Assembly: GCF_025421715.1 (NCBI RefSeq)
Contig: NZ_JAOEFC010000002.1
Coordinates: 744,001 to 808,000, forward strand
DNA: 64,000 nt
Direction of reading: 5' to 3'
DNA from: Microbacterium festucae
GTDB lineage: Bacteria; Actinomycetota; Actinomycetes; Actinomycetales; Microbacteriaceae
Both the position numbers and the translations under genes were made by a program. The notes beneath the pieces are model-generated. The model did no database searches and was not told the origin of the DNA. It saw only the letters and a program-made list of their open reading frames with translations. This document shows positions 8,569 to 16,304 of the stretch, piece by piece; within the stretch, counting starts at the first letter, position 1, and every line of letters begins with the position of its first letter.

Positions 8569-9482
8569 GGGCGGGCGCCGTCCCCCACCGCATCCAGTCG
8601 CCGCAGGCGCAGGCGCGCCATGTCGTGTGCGCGCGGTCCGGCACCGAGCCCGCGCTGGGCGATGTGCAGCACGAGGCGGGTGGCAGTGACCACCGGCAGC
8701 CACGAGCGGCGCACGCCGAGCAGGCGACGGTACTCCCGCGGGATGGTCGCCACAGCCCCTTCGAACAGGATGCGGTAGCCGAAGCGCAGCGCGCCCTCGA
8801 CCGGCACTCGCCGTAGGAACCGCACGACGTCGTCGACCCGCTCGCCCCCGCGCAGCGTGCCGTCCACGAGCAGTCGGTGCATGCGCTCGTGCAGGTCGGC
8901 CTCCGTGACCGGCGGTGCGGCGACGCCCATGAGTCGCCCGGCGGTCGCCCAGTCCGCCACATACGCGTCGGGGCCGCCGGGAATCGCGCCGCCCCAACGT
9001 TCGTGGGCGGTGAGGAAGGCGTCGGTGAACGCGAGGTGCACCCATTCGACGAGATCCGCGTCATCAGCGCTGTACCGGCGCGTGGTGCCACCGGCATCCG
9101 CGTATTCGCCCTGCACCGTGGCGTGGAACCGGCCGACGCGGCCGAGCTCGGCGTCGACCTGCTCCTGGGAGCCGAACGTGAGCGAGATGACCCAGCGCAC
9201 GGTTCCCGACAGCCGCCCGAGGGGATCCTCACGGTAGCGCGACCAGTCGTGCACGCCTGCCATGGCGCCGGGGTGCAGCGCCTGCAGCAGCAGCGCACGG
9301 ACGCCGGCGACGAGCGTGGGGACGCCGGCGTGAACCGTCCAGGCCGCGCCGTCTTCGGCGAACAGGCCTCGGTCGTCTCCCCGCTCGAGGCGCAGCACCC
9401 ACGGCGGGGTGCCGTTCGGATCGCCCGAGAGCGGCACCAGCAGGCGCGCGCGAAGACCTCGTCGACCTCGCTGCACGCTCAC
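8565..9482 (-). CDS. MpaB-type (DUF2236) oxygenase
   Basis: 305 residues from the GTG at 9482, which has a strong GGGGGAGGATGGAG ribosome site. The ATG at 9539 gives a longer frame but lies in the loop of the upstream gene's terminator, so it is rejected. LLLQALHPGAMAGVHDWSRY near residue 70 carries the conserved histidine motif of DUF2236. Later conserved parts are WVHLAFTDAFLTAHERWG, TEADLHERMHRLL and PREYRRLLG. The family takes its name from MpaB, and members include latex-cleaving b-type haem oxygenases; the actinobacterial branch is mostly uncharacterised. Substrate unknown. It lies downstream of the SDR gene on the same strand. Confidence 0.82.
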   Translation of the reverse strand: MSVQRGRRGLRARLLVPLSGDPNGTPPWVLRLERGDDRGLFAEDGAAWTVHAGVPTLVAGVRALLLQALHPGAMAGVHDWSRYREDPLGRLSGTVRWVISLTFGSQEQVDAELGRVGRFHATVQGEYADAGGTTRRYSADDADLVEWVHLAFTDAFLTAHERWGGAIPGGPDAYVADWATAGRLMGVAAPPVTEADLHERMHRLLVDGTLRGGERVDDVVRFLRRVPVEGALRFGYRILFEGAVATIPREYRRLLGVRRSWLPVVTATRLVLHIAQRGLGAGPRAHDMARLRLRRLDAVGDGARP

Positions 9483-9513
9483 GACTCCATCCTCCCCCGG
9501 CCCACCGACACAC

Positions 9514-9557
9514 GATGCGGGCGGGGCGCCGAATCCCATCGACGCCCCGCCCGCATC
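9514..9557 (-). terminator. Strong hairpin terminator of the SDR gene
   Basis: A perfect 15-bp inverted repeat (GATGCGGGCGGGGCG at 9514-9528 and its complement at 9543-9557) with a 14-nt loop lies 16 nt past the SDR stop. It precedes the ribosome-binding site of the MpaB-type gene. Confidence 0.75.
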
Positions 9558-9572
9558 ACGGACGCGGTCCGG

Positions 9573-10358
9573 TCAGTACTTGGCCGACTGCCCGCCGTCG
9601 ATCGGGATGACCGCAGCATTGACGTACGAGGAGTCGTCAGCCAGCAGGAACGCCACCACCGCGGCGATCTCGGGAGCCTCGCCGTAGCGCTTGGTGGGAT
9701 TGGCCTGGATGAACTGCTCGGCCGCCTGGCGCGGGTTGTCGGGGTCGAGCTGCTTCATCGAGTTCTCGACCATCGGCGTCCAGATGGCACCCGGAGCCAC
9801 GGCGTTCACGCGCACACCGAACTCGCCGTACTCCACGGCGGAGTTGCGGGTGAGGCCCACGACGCCGTGCTTGGCGGCGGCATAGCCCGACTGGTTGCCG
9901 ACACCGCGGATGCCGCCGACGCTGGCCGTGTTGACCACCGATCCCCCGCCCTGCTCGCGCATGACCTTCAGGACCTTCTCGAGTCCGAGGAAGACGCCGC
10001 GCAGGTTGATCGAGACGACGCGGTCGAACTCCGCCGCAGTGAAGTTCTCGGTGAGGTTCTGTCGCCCCTCGATGCCGGCGTTGTTGAAGAAGCCGTCGAT
10101 GCGACCGAACTTCGCGACGGTCTCGTCGACATAGCTCTGGGTCTCGTCGTCGCTCGACACGTCGGCCGTGATGGTCAGCACCTCGGCATCGGCCGCGGCC
10201 TCACGCACGGCATCCGCCGTTGCGGCCAGCCCCTCTTCCGAGACGTCTACGAGCGAGAGCTTCGCGCCCTCCGATGCCAGTCGCACCGCCGACGCTCGCC
10301 CCAGCCCGGAGCCTGCGCCCGTGATGAGGATGGTGCGGTCGGTGAATCGGTCGGTCAT
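9573..10358 (-). CDS. SDR-family NAD(P)-dependent oxidoreductase
   Basis: 261 residues, typical for a classical short-chain dehydrogenase. The cofactor motif TGAGSGLG is near residue 13, NNAG near 90, and the active site has GNQSGYAAAKHG near 155 (Tyr-xxx-Lys). DVSEEGLA near residue 38 carries an acidic residue at the end of beta-2, which favours NAD over NADP. The C-terminal PIDGGQSAKY closes the fold. The substrate is not predictable. The start ATG at 10358 follows AAGGCAAGGA. An inverted repeat 20 nt upstream may be an operator, and a strong hairpin terminates the gene, which is therefore monocistronic. Confidence 0.88.
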   Translation of the reverse strand: MTDRFTDRTILITGAGSGLGRASAVRLASEGAKLSLVDVSEEGLAATADAVREAAADAEVLTITADVSSDDETQSYVDETVAKFGRIDGFFNNAGIEGRQNLTENFTAAEFDRVVSINLRGVFLGLEKVLKVMREQGGGSVVNTASVGGIRGVGNQSGYAAAKHGVVGLTRNSAVEYGEFGVRVNAVAPGAIWTPMVENSMKQLDPDNPRQAAEQFIQANPTKRYGEAPEIAAVVAFLLADDSSYVNAAVIPIDGGQSAKY

Positions 10359-10377
10359 GTTCCTTGCCTTTCGTACC

Positions 10378-10406
10378 GAGGCGCGTCACATGTGAGTACG
10401 CGCCTC
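10378..10406. promoter_or_regulatory. Inverted repeat upstream of the SDR gene, possible operator
   Basis: GAGGCGCGT at 10378-10386 and its exact complement at 10398-10406 flank an 11-bp spacer containing the palindrome CACATGTG. The site begins 20 nt upstream of the SDR start codon, as expected for a repressor operator or a 5' leader hairpin. No regulator gene is adjacent. Confidence 0.5.
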
Positions 10407-10525
10407 ATCATCTGTTCATCGACGACAACGATCTGCGCCCGTGCGGCATTCCGTCGCACGGCCCGGTCGTGCGTGCCGGATGCCGTGCGGCGCCGCGCAC
10501 GCGCTGTGGACAACTCGCCGGAGTG

Positions 10526-10545
10526 TCGTAGGTATGTTCTAGTCT
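10526..10545 (+). promoter_or_regulatory. Degenerate LexA-like box and -10 element of the HNH gene
   Basis: Positions 10526-10541 match 12 of 16 bases of the actinobacterial SOS palindrome TCGAACATATGTTCGA; the right half ATGTTC is intact and the left half decayed. The -10 box TAGTCT (10540-10545) overlaps its right end, and the ATG follows exactly 6 nt later, predicting a leaderless mRNA. LexA control of this nuclease family is known in some actinobacteria; here it is a hypothesis. Confidence 0.4.
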
Positions 10546-10551
10546 TCTGGC

Positions 10552-11883
10552 ATGGACGAGAACCTGCTCAGCGGCATCGCGACAGCGCTCGACGCGCTCG
10601 CGGCGGCCGGTGGGCGGCGGGCGCCGGAGGCGCTGTCGCCTGGTGAGCTGATCGCGGTGAACCAGGCGTTCGGCGCCCTCAAGCGCCATGTCGAGGCCGC
10701 GTTCGCCCCGGTGGCCGCCGAGATCGCGCGGCAGTCGCGCGTCGAGCTCGGCAAGGACTCCCTCGCCAAGAAGCAGGGCTTTCGCTCCCCTGTGGCACTC
10801 ATCCAAGCCACCACCGGGTCGAGCGTCGGCGATGCGGTGAAGCTCGTGCAGGTCGGCGAGGCGACGGCGCCCCGCCTGTCGCTCACGGGAGAGAAGCTGC
10901 CGGCCAAGCACCCGCACGTCGCCGCCGCGACGCGGGCGGGCACCCTCAGCGTCACGGCCGCCTCGGGCATCGTCAGCATGCTCGACCGCATCGCCCTGCG
11001 CGTCGAGATCGGGCGGCTGCAGGCGGCCGAGCGCCAGCTCGTCGCGATGGCGCCCGGGCTGCGCGCCGACGAGCTCGCCCGGCTGCTCGCCCGGGCCGAG
11101 GCCACGCTCGACCCCGACGGACTCGAGCCGCGGCACGAGCAGGCACGGGCAGAGCGTTCGCTCGAGATCCACGAGCGCGACGGGCGGCTGCGCATCACGG
11201 GAGAACTCGACATCGAGACCGGCGCTCCCATCAAGACCGTCATCGACGCGATGGTCACCCACGCCCTCCGCGCCAACCACGAGGCCGACGACGCCACCCG
11301 CGACCAGCGCACCCCACGTCAGATGCGCGCCGACGCCCTGGCCGCGATCTGCCGGCACGCGATCGGATGCGATGAGCTGCCGACCGGCCCCTCGACGACC
11401 GTCATCGTGCGGATGACCCTCGACGAGCTGCAGACCGGCACCGGCGCCGCCGTCATCGACGGCATCGACCAGCCGCTGCCCGCCGCAGCCGCGCGGCGGC
11501 TCGCGTGCGACCTGCAGGTGATCCCCTGGGTGATGGGCGGCGACAGCGAGATCCTCGACTGGGGGCGCGACAAGCGGGGCTACACCCGGGCGCAGAAGCT
11601 CGCCCTGGCCATGCGCGACGGCGGGTGCGCGTGCTGCGCGGCCCCGGTCGCCTGGACCGAGGTGCACCACATCGACTGGTGGAGCCGCGGCGGCCCAACC
11701 GACCTCTCCAACGGCATCCTGCTGTGCACGGCATGCCACCACCGCATCCACGACGACGGCTGGCAGATCCGCATAGACGGCGTCGGAGTCGACGCCATGG
11801 TGTGGTTCATCCCGCCACCCTGGATAGACCGCGCGCAGACCCCGCGCCCCGGCGGGCGACGCAGGTACACGCTCACCGCGTAG
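10552..11883 (+). CDS. HNH endonuclease signature motif-containing protein (DUF222 / 13E12 family)
   Basis: 443 residues. The long helical N-terminal part (residues ~1-300) is the DUF222 domain of the 13E12 repeat family. The C-terminal HNH nuclease has a cysteine pair (GCACCAAP), EVHHIDWWSRGGPTDLSN as the metal-binding His core, and LLCTACHHRIHDDGW with the second cysteine pair, so the zinc and catalytic residues all appear intact. These proteins are abundant in Microbacteriaceae, often in many copies; their biological role is not established. The start ATG follows a -10 box by 6 nt. The gene ends 36 nt before the left attachment site of the genomic island, so it is a chromosomal neighbour, not cargo. 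Confidence 0.88.
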   Translation: MDENLLSGIATALDALAAAGGRRAPEALSPGELIAVNQAFGALKRHVEAAFAPVAAEIARQSRVELGKDSLAKKQGFRSPVALIQATTGSSVGDAVKLVQVGEATAPRLSLTGEKLPAKHPHVAAATRAGTLSVTAASGIVSMLDRIALRVEIGRLQAAERQLVAMAPGLRADELARLLARAEATLDPDGLEPRHEQARAERSLEIHERDGRLRITGELDIETGAPIKTVIDAMVTHALRANHEADDATRDQRTPRQMRADALAAICRHAIGCDELPTGPSTTVIVRMTLDELQTGTGAAVIDGIDQPLPAAAARRLACDLQVIPWVMGGDSEILDWGRDKRGYTRAQKLALAMRDGGCACCAAPVAWTEVHHIDWWSRGGPTDLSNGILLCTACHHRIHDDGWQIRIDGVGVDAMVWFIPPPWIDRAQTPRPGGRRRYTLTA

Positions 11884-11918
11884 AGCGCCGGTGGAGAGCG
11901 CCGACGAACGGCTCAGCC

Positions 11919-11954
11919 GTACCCCCGGTGGGACTCGAACCCACACTGAAGCGA
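11919..11954. repeat. Left attachment-site repeat of the genomic island
   Basis: Thirty-six bases identical to 17702-17737, the 3' part of the tRNA-Leu gene, from just past the anticodon loop to the discriminator and one flanking base. Identity stops abruptly inside the anticodon arm at 11954. This is the standard footprint of tyrosine-recombinase integration into the 3' half of a tRNA gene. The intact tRNA lies at the other end. Confidence 0.9.
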
Positions 11955-12054
11955 ATTTGAATCAGATCTGGCGAACCCTGCGTAAGCGGTGCCCATTTAA
12001 CCCTGACCGGGTCTTTACCGCTACTCATTAGCCCGTGAGCCGCCGGCTTGCCCC

Positions 12055-12123
12055 GCTGTCAGAATGCTGTCAATGCGTCCGGCGGAGGGTACGAAGGCGC
12101 GCACTGCTGTCATGCCGCTGTCA
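12055..12123 (+). promoter_or_regulatory. Two paired candidate integrase arm-type sites, left end
   Basis: GCTGTCA occurs at 12055, 12066, 12106 and 12117. The copies form two pairs, each with an 11-bp start-to-start spacing (one helical turn), and both second copies continue as GCTGTCAA. A third pair with the same 11-bp spacing is at the other end of the island. This pattern fits direct-repeat arm sites bound by the N-terminal domain of a tyrosine integrase; the assignment is inference. Confidence 0.6.
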
Positions 12124-12211
12124 ACGACGCTTGTGAACACGCCCAGATCGTAGCTTGAGGCCGACTCGCTTTCGGAAGGCATGTGTCGTCGCAGTCACAG
12201 GCGCGGCGTGC

Positions 12212-12424
12212 TCACCGGGCCTGCCTCGGGCACCTGACCAAGTCGGCCGGTCGAGCGACTGTTCTATGGGGATCTGATCGAGTCAGTTCGGTGGGGACTG
12301 GCCCGCGGGGATCCGGACGATAACGCTGGACAGAAAAGGTGAATCGCTCGCCGAGCTCGATGCACGACGCGACAGCACTGCGCGCGACGTTCTCAATTAG
12401 CGCATCGCCCCCGAAAGGCACCAA
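12212..12424 (-). CDS. Possible small hypothetical protein
   Basis: A 70-codon frame whose first half (VPFGGDALIENVARSAVASC) has natural composition, while the second half is Arg/Pro-rich and less convincing. No ribosome site or -10 box decides the start. It may be a relic. No family is recognised. Confidence 0.2.
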   Translation of the reverse strand: MVPFGGDALIENVARSAVASCIELGERFTFSVQRYRPDPRGPVPTELTRSDPHRTVARPADLVRCPRQAR

Positions 12425-12446
12425 CTGGCGCGGTTAGCATCTCGAC

Positions 12447-12644
12447 ATGGTAGTGACACGGCGTGACTCAAACGACGAAACCATTCAGCGTCATCAGGAT
12501 CCCGATGGACTACATATCGCCTGGCGCGACCGTACAACCAGCGAGACATACGGAGCCATCCTCCGCGGTGAGGCCGCGACCGAGGCGCTGGTCGCTGAGG
12601 GTATTGACCCGGATGAGTTCTGGCCGGAGGTCAACCGCCCGTAG
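12447..12644 (+). CDS. Small hypothetical protein (65 aa)
   Basis: An acidic 65-residue protein with no signal peptide or membrane segment; the core reads DGLHIAWRDRTTSETYGAIL and the C-terminus EGIDPDEFWPEVNRP. The ATG at 12447 lies exactly 6 nt after a TAGCAT -10 box, so the gene probably has its own leaderless promoter, which is the main support that it is real. It is the first gene in the left half of the island. No function can be named. Confidence 0.55.
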   Translation: MVVTRRDSNDETIQRHQDPDGLHIAWRDRTTSETYGAILRGEAATEALVAEGIDPDEFWPEVNRP

Positions 12645-12782
12645 TCGCCTGCGAGCACCTGCGATCGCGCGGACGAGGCTTAGGCGTTCCCGAAGCCAAG
12701 TGTGGAGTGTGACAGCCCGTCGAGCTCGGCAACGACAAGGCATAGGCGACTCGCCCGCGGACCAAGGCAAGTGTGACCGCAG

Positions 12783-12882
12783 CGCGCCGCCGCCGATCCA
12801 CCGGAGGTTGTCCCGTAGCCACCGGCGGGAACATAGGGTCGATTACTGCCCACACCTCATCGGAGACCACATCGCGAAGCAC
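12783..12882 (-). pseudogene. N-terminal scrap of an IS5-type transposase
   Basis: Read on the minus strand from 12882, the sequence encodes LRDVVSDEVWAVIDPMFPP followed by VATGQPPVDRRR, which matches the first ~35 residues of IS5-family (IS1647-like) transposases (D-x-x-W-x-x-I-x-P-L/M-F-P-P ... G-R/Q-P-P). After that the similarity stops and no DDE region follows. No terminal inverted repeats were identified. It is a relic of an insertion sequence in the island. Confidence 0.55.
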
Positions 12883-13068
12883 GGTTACAACGCTCGCCCA
12901 TAGCAGCCTCAGAATGGGTCCAGCGGCGCCCCCTAGTCGTAGTCCTGGAGGCGCACCGCGAAACGCCTGATCGACGCGGGACTCCAGCGCCGAGGCTTCA
13001 CCGTCTAGTCCGCGCCGACGGTTGGCGTGGCGCGTGATTCGCACTTGACGATCCGACACACTCGGAGG

Positions 13069-13293
13069 ATGAACGAACGCATGACCGTGACCCTTCTCAA
13101 CAGTCCTACCGGCGTCACGGAGACCGACGTGGAGGTCGTCGCCGAGGGGACGCCCGCATACGTATGGCACAGCCCATTCAAAGCGGAGACGTTCCACCTT
13201 GAAGGGGCGACGCTGAACACCGGACGCCCCGTCTACGCGTTCGTCGGTTTCCACGAATCGACGATCCCGCTCCCGGGATATCCGGGCGCGTGA
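13069..13293 (+). CDS. Small hypothetical protein (74 aa), island gene
   Basis: 74 residues, MNERMTVTLLNSPTG at the start, with alternating beta-like segments (VYAFVGFHESTIPLPGYP) and no membrane segment. The ATG at 13069 follows a CACACT -10-like box by 6 nt; the GGAGG directly abutting it would better suit the in-frame ATG at 13081, so the start is uncertain by four codons. It overlaps the next gene by 4 nt (GTGA), so the two form an operon. Function unknown. Confidence 0.6.
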   Translation: MNERMTVTLLNSPTGVTETDVEVVAEGTPAYVWHSPFKAETFHLEGATLNTGRPVYAFVGFHESTIPLPGYPGA

Positions 13294-14069
13294 CCGGCGC
13301 TCTCCCGCCGCCCGCCGGAATCGACACGGTACGGAAGGCGATCGCGGACCTCGACCGTCTCTGGGATCGCGCCGTCGGCACCTCCGGCGCACCCTTCAGG
13401 CCCGACCTTGATCTTCGTCGCGCGATCGGCGTCCATACCCACGCGCACAACGCCGTGCAGCTCGCGCGGGCCCTTCTTGTCCTGGACGCGGGCGACGCCC
13501 AATTTGCTTTGGTCCCGACCGTCCGCGCGATCTTCGAGATGGGGGTTACCGCCGCCTGGCTTCTCCTCACCCCCGGTTCCGGTGACTCTCTCGTGAAGCG
13601 AGGAGTCGCCCAACGGAAGGTCGCTCAGACCGAGCTGATCGCCTACGGAGTCGACGCGACGGAGGCCCTCGACAGTTCGGTCGCCGCCCTCGCCGAGTTG
13701 GAGGACGTGCCCGGCGGAAACTTCCGGTCGACATGTCTGGCACTCGCCGACGGTCCAGGCCTCTACCTCACGTATCGCGCCCTCTCGACGGAGTCCCACG
13801 CCGGTCTTGGGATCGCCGACGCCTACTTCGTCGAAACGACCGAACACGAACTCGGAATCGCGTTCAAGCCCGACGCGGTGATCGAACCGAGAGACGCCTA
13901 TCTCGGGATCGCCGCCGCCATGCTGTTCCTCGCCGTCAACGCCGACGAAACCGCCCGCGCCAAACCTCACCACTCGACCCAGCTCCGGAAGATCGCGAAT
14001 CGACTAGGGGTTTCAACGGAAGTTGTCCGCGCCGACGGAACTACCCTCGGCCCACGTCCGGCCCGGTAG
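13290..14069 (+). CDS. DUF5677-like hypothetical protein
   Basis: 259 residues from a GTG overlapping the preceding stop. It is predicted mostly helical, with AIGVHTHAHNAVQLARAL and VPTVRAIFEMGVTAAWLLL near residues 45-90 and a His-Ala-Gly segment (STESHAGLG) near 170. The layout (helical bundle, conserved R-x-x-x-E and late S-x-x-x-H) resembles DUF5677 proteins common on mobile elements; the match is by pattern only and the function is unknown. Composition is natural and the frame is long, so it is likely an expressed gene of the island. Its 3' end overlaps the convergent small gene by 29 nt. Confidence 0.7.
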   Translation: MTGALPPPAGIDTVRKAIADLDRLWDRAVGTSGAPFRPDLDLRRAIGVHTHAHNAVQLARALLVLDAGDAQFALVPTVRAIFEMGVTAAWLLLTPGSGDSLVKRGVAQRKVAQTELIAYGVDATEALDSSVAALAELEDVPGGNFRSTCLALADGPGLYLTYRALSTESHAGLGIADAYFVETTEHELGIAFKPDAVIEPRDAYLGIAAAMLFLAVNADETARAKPHHSTQLRKIANRLGVSTEVVRADGTTLGPRPAR

Positions 14070-14328
14070 CACCCCACGACGCGACCGCCGCGCCCCCTGG
14101 ACCGAGACTCCGTAGCCAGCCGCCGTGCGCGCGGTGGAGGGCGAGGGCGAGGGTCAAGCCGTAGCCGATCACCTCGCCGCGCACCTCGGTCCGGTACCGG
14201 ATCCCGTCCGAGGTGCGGACAATTGTCACGACCGCGTAGGGCGTCGACTCGTACTGAGCCGTCAGAGTCCAGGTTCCAGGCGGCGCCTCGACGGCGGACA
14301 GGAAGGGGTGCCACGTAGGAGAAGTCAT
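14041..14328 (-). CDS. Small hypothetical protein (95 aa)
   Basis: 95 residues starting MTSPTWHPFLSAVEAPPG. The ATG at 14328 is preceded by GGAGGAAGG; the longer upstream frame is unlikely to be translated. It contains two beta-rich stretches (TWTLTAQYESTPYAVVTIVR and IRYRTEVRGEVIGY) followed by a helix LTLALALHRAHGGW. No signal peptide. Convergent with the DUF5677-like gene. No family name can be given. Confidence 0.6.
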   Translation of the reverse strand: MTSPTWHPFLSAVEAPPGTWTLTAQYESTPYAVVTIVRTSDGIRYRTEVRGEVIGYGLTLALALHRAHGGWLRSLGPGGAAVASWGATGPDVGRG

Positions 14329-14426
14329 GCGGGGCCGGGTTCCTTCCTCCGGCCTGAGGATGCCGACGCTACGCCACGCCGCCGACATGCGTAATCCGCA
14401 CGCAGCCGCTGGATAGTGTCCTCGGC

Positions 14427-14744
14427 ATGGGAGTTTTCGACTCGGCAGACGTGAAGGCGCGGAAGCGAAAAGAACGGTACTCGATGCAAGCGCAGGAGCG
14501 CTGGGACGCCGGAGACCGCTACTTCGCACCATCAATGGTTAATCCCGGTCTCCCCGACATGGGTGGCGGGAGTGTCATGAACAACACAGTCTGGGTCGAG
14601 GCGCTCGAAGCGATCGAGTCCGTCGGCTGGGTCCTTCACACTTGGTCGACCGCGGTCGTCCGCCCCGCGTTGGGGCCGACCAGCATCCCGGCGTCGATCG
14701 CACAGCCCTTATTCGTCCGCCACGCCGTAGAACGCCGCGACTGA
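14427..14744 (+). CDS. Hypothetical protein (105 aa), island gene
   Basis: 105 residues beginning MGVFDSADVKARKRKER. NTVWVEALEAIESVGWVLHT near residues 52-71 looks like a conserved core. The last ~30 residues are less regular and could reflect a compensated frameshift, since QPLFVRHAVERRD resembles a typical terminus after a divergent loop. A TAGTGT -10 box ends 7 nt before the ATG, so the transcript is probably leaderless. Function unknown. About 270 bases without a supported gene follow, to 15015. Confidence 0.55.
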   Translation: MGVFDSADVKARKRKERYSMQAQERWDAGDRYFAPSMVNPGLPDMGGGSVMNNTVWVEALEAIESVGWVLHTWSTAVVRPALGPTSIPASIAQPLFVRHAVERRD

Positions 14745-15015
14745 GTCTGCGACGCCCTCACTCGCCTACGCTCGGTTTATTAACCGCCTAGTTCGGGCGC
14801 GCCGCATTCTCGAACGGGCTCCCCAGCCCGCATCCAGGGCAGATGAACGCGCCGCCGCGGTTCCCATGAGGACATCATCCACGGCGACCGAGCCCGGGCG
14901 CCGTCGCCGAGAACTTCGTCGGAGATCGTGGCTCTATGGTCGTTGCTTTTGTAAGCCGACTGGCGTAAGTGACTTCGCGATGCCACTCATGATCGATAAG
15001 GGCCCCGGTCCGCAC

Positions 15016-15695
15016 TTACTGAACGACCGTTGCGGACACCAACTGCAGGAAGCCGCCGCTCGTGTCGCCATTGATCGTCTTCTTAACGTTCTCGACAACC
15101 ATCTGCACTCGGGTGCCGTCGGTCCATCCGGCAGCGTCCGCCTGATCGGCTAGGTACACCTGAAGGTCGTTCGCGCCGCCAGAGCCGAGAGGTTGACCGC
15201 GTAGTCGCCGGTCACCGTGGTCATCCAGTACTGGCTTCCAATGAGCTCGCCTGTGAATCGGAACCGCTCCCCGATCTGGATCCCACCCAGGTCAGCGGAG
15301 TTCAGCCGGTTCAGCAGGTCATCAACCGTCGCGTCCGTGACGCTGGCGGTGTCGGTCGGCGCCGACTCGGAAGGTGTCGGCGACGGCGTTGCGTCGTCGG
15401 TGGGCTCATCGCCGCCGCACTCGCGGTCGACGACTAGGCGTGGGTTCGCCACATCCTTGCCGGCAGCGGGCTCCTGCTCGCAGACCATCCAATTGGAGTC
15501 GTTGACGACACCGAACAGGCCGCCGCCGACGACCTCAACGTCGCCCCCGAACCCGGCGCGCTCGATGTCGCTCTTCGCGACATCCAGCTGCTTGCCGACA
15601 ACATCTGGCATGGCGGACGGCTCCCCCGAACCGCACGCGCTCAACGCGAGCACCATCACGCCGGCAAAGGCTGCGGTCTGCACAGCACGGAACAT
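15016..15695 (-). pseudogene. PASTA-domain lipoprotein, inactivated by a 1-nt deletion
   Basis: The start ATG at 15695 is preceded by GGAGG. The product has a lipoprotein signal (VMVLALSACGSG), a PASTA unit (residues ~28-92, MPDVVGKQLDVAKSDIERAG) and a Thr/Ser/Pro linker. Then a DUF4839-like domain begins (VDDLLNRLNSADLGGIQIG) but the frame hits a stop at 15150. The -1 frame immediately continues with DLQVYLADQADAAGWTDG and VQMVVENVKKTINGD to a TAA at 15016. One base is therefore missing near 15165-15185. Restoring it gives a 226-residue protein. It was likely a cell-surface lipoprotein. A sequencing error is possible, but decay fits the rest of the island. Confidence 0.75.
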
Positions 15696-16304
15696 CTTCA
15701 ATCCGAACCTCCCCAGGTCAATCTGGTTCAGCATATGGCGCCCGGCGTTAGCAACCTCGTTTTGAAGACGAGCGCGCCGCTGAGCCAGTCGTCGCCCGGC
15801 GCAAGCGCACCTCGGGAATGTCTCCACGCGATGAGAATGGACAATCCACATGGAGCCTGGAGGTCTAACGCGACGCGGACCCTGTAGCGCACCACCGCCG
15901 TCGCGCCGTTTGCATAGCTTTCGACTGCACCTACCCAAATCCACCTATCTCGAAACGAATACGATCGGGGTCGATCTCCTCTCGAAGAATCCGCCCCTCT
16001 ACTTCTTCGTACTCGGGGCCCAGCTCGCTGGCGGAACATGGATGATTGCTAGCAGGACGCTGCTTTGCCGGGAGCAGCGAACCAGTGTCGTCGAGCTCGA
16101 TGCCATAGGGAAACTCAGCTCCGTACCCACGTCAGACTGTAAGCAGGTCCGCCTCACCGGAGGCACATCTCAATGGAAGATTCCGCGGAGTCCATCGGCC
16201 GTCGTGTAATGCCAAACCGGACTTCTGACGTCATCTCCCCCTCGTCAAAGGCACCGATACCTCGGGGCTGACCCACAAGACTCCGACCTCACCACCGTCA
16301 ATTA
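15696..16304. other. Intergenic stretch of the island without a clear gene
   Basis: About 600 bases. Competing frames exist on both strands: plus 15850-16209 and a minus frame reading ELGPEYEEVEGRILREEIDP around 15945-16045. Neither has a ribosome site, a conserved domain or clearly better codon use, so the stretch is treated as decayed DNA. Confidence 0.5.
15850..16209 (+). CDS. Doubtful hypothetical protein
   Basis: A 119-codon frame. Its second half (YFFVLGAQLAGGTWMIASR and later VELDAIGKLSS) has plausible protein composition, but the first 30 codons are Arg/Pro-rich and no ribosome site precedes the ATG. A minus-strand frame over the same DNA looks equally natural. Kept only as a low-confidence entry. 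Confidence 0.2.
   Translation: MEPGGLTRRGPCSAPPPSRRLHSFRLHLPKSTYLETNTIGVDLLSKNPPLYFFVLGAQLAGGTWMIASRTLLCREQRTSVVELDAIGKLSSVPTSDCKQVRLTGGTSQWKIPRSPSAVV

Larger units (their letters stand above)
11955..12446. other. Gene-poor left arm of the island
   Basis: About 490 bases without a convincing gene apart from one weak minus-strand frame at 12212-12424. It carries four of the six (G/A)CTGTCA motifs described separately, and a -10 box TAGCAT at 12435-12440 for the small gene that follows. Nothing else is recognised. Confidence 0.6.

Noticed and set aside
11919..11990. A second tRNA gene at the left island end
   Set aside because: Only the 3' 35 nt of the tRNA are present; the acceptor 5' strand and D-arm are missing, so it is an attachment-site remnant.
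12631..13392. A 253-codon minus-strand gene across the IS remnant
   Set aside because: Only ~33 codons resemble a transposase; the rest is shadow of two plus-strand genes.
14799..14876. Zinc-ribbon-like minus-strand frame ending GGAFICPGCGLGSPFENAAR
   Set aside because: The composition is natural, but only ~25 codons are open and no start codon is in frame; probably a remnant in the island.
15728..16045. Minus-strand hypothetical gene opposite the 15850-16209 frame
   Set aside because: Plausible segments are in two different frames with no start or ribosome site; cannot be told from decayed DNA.
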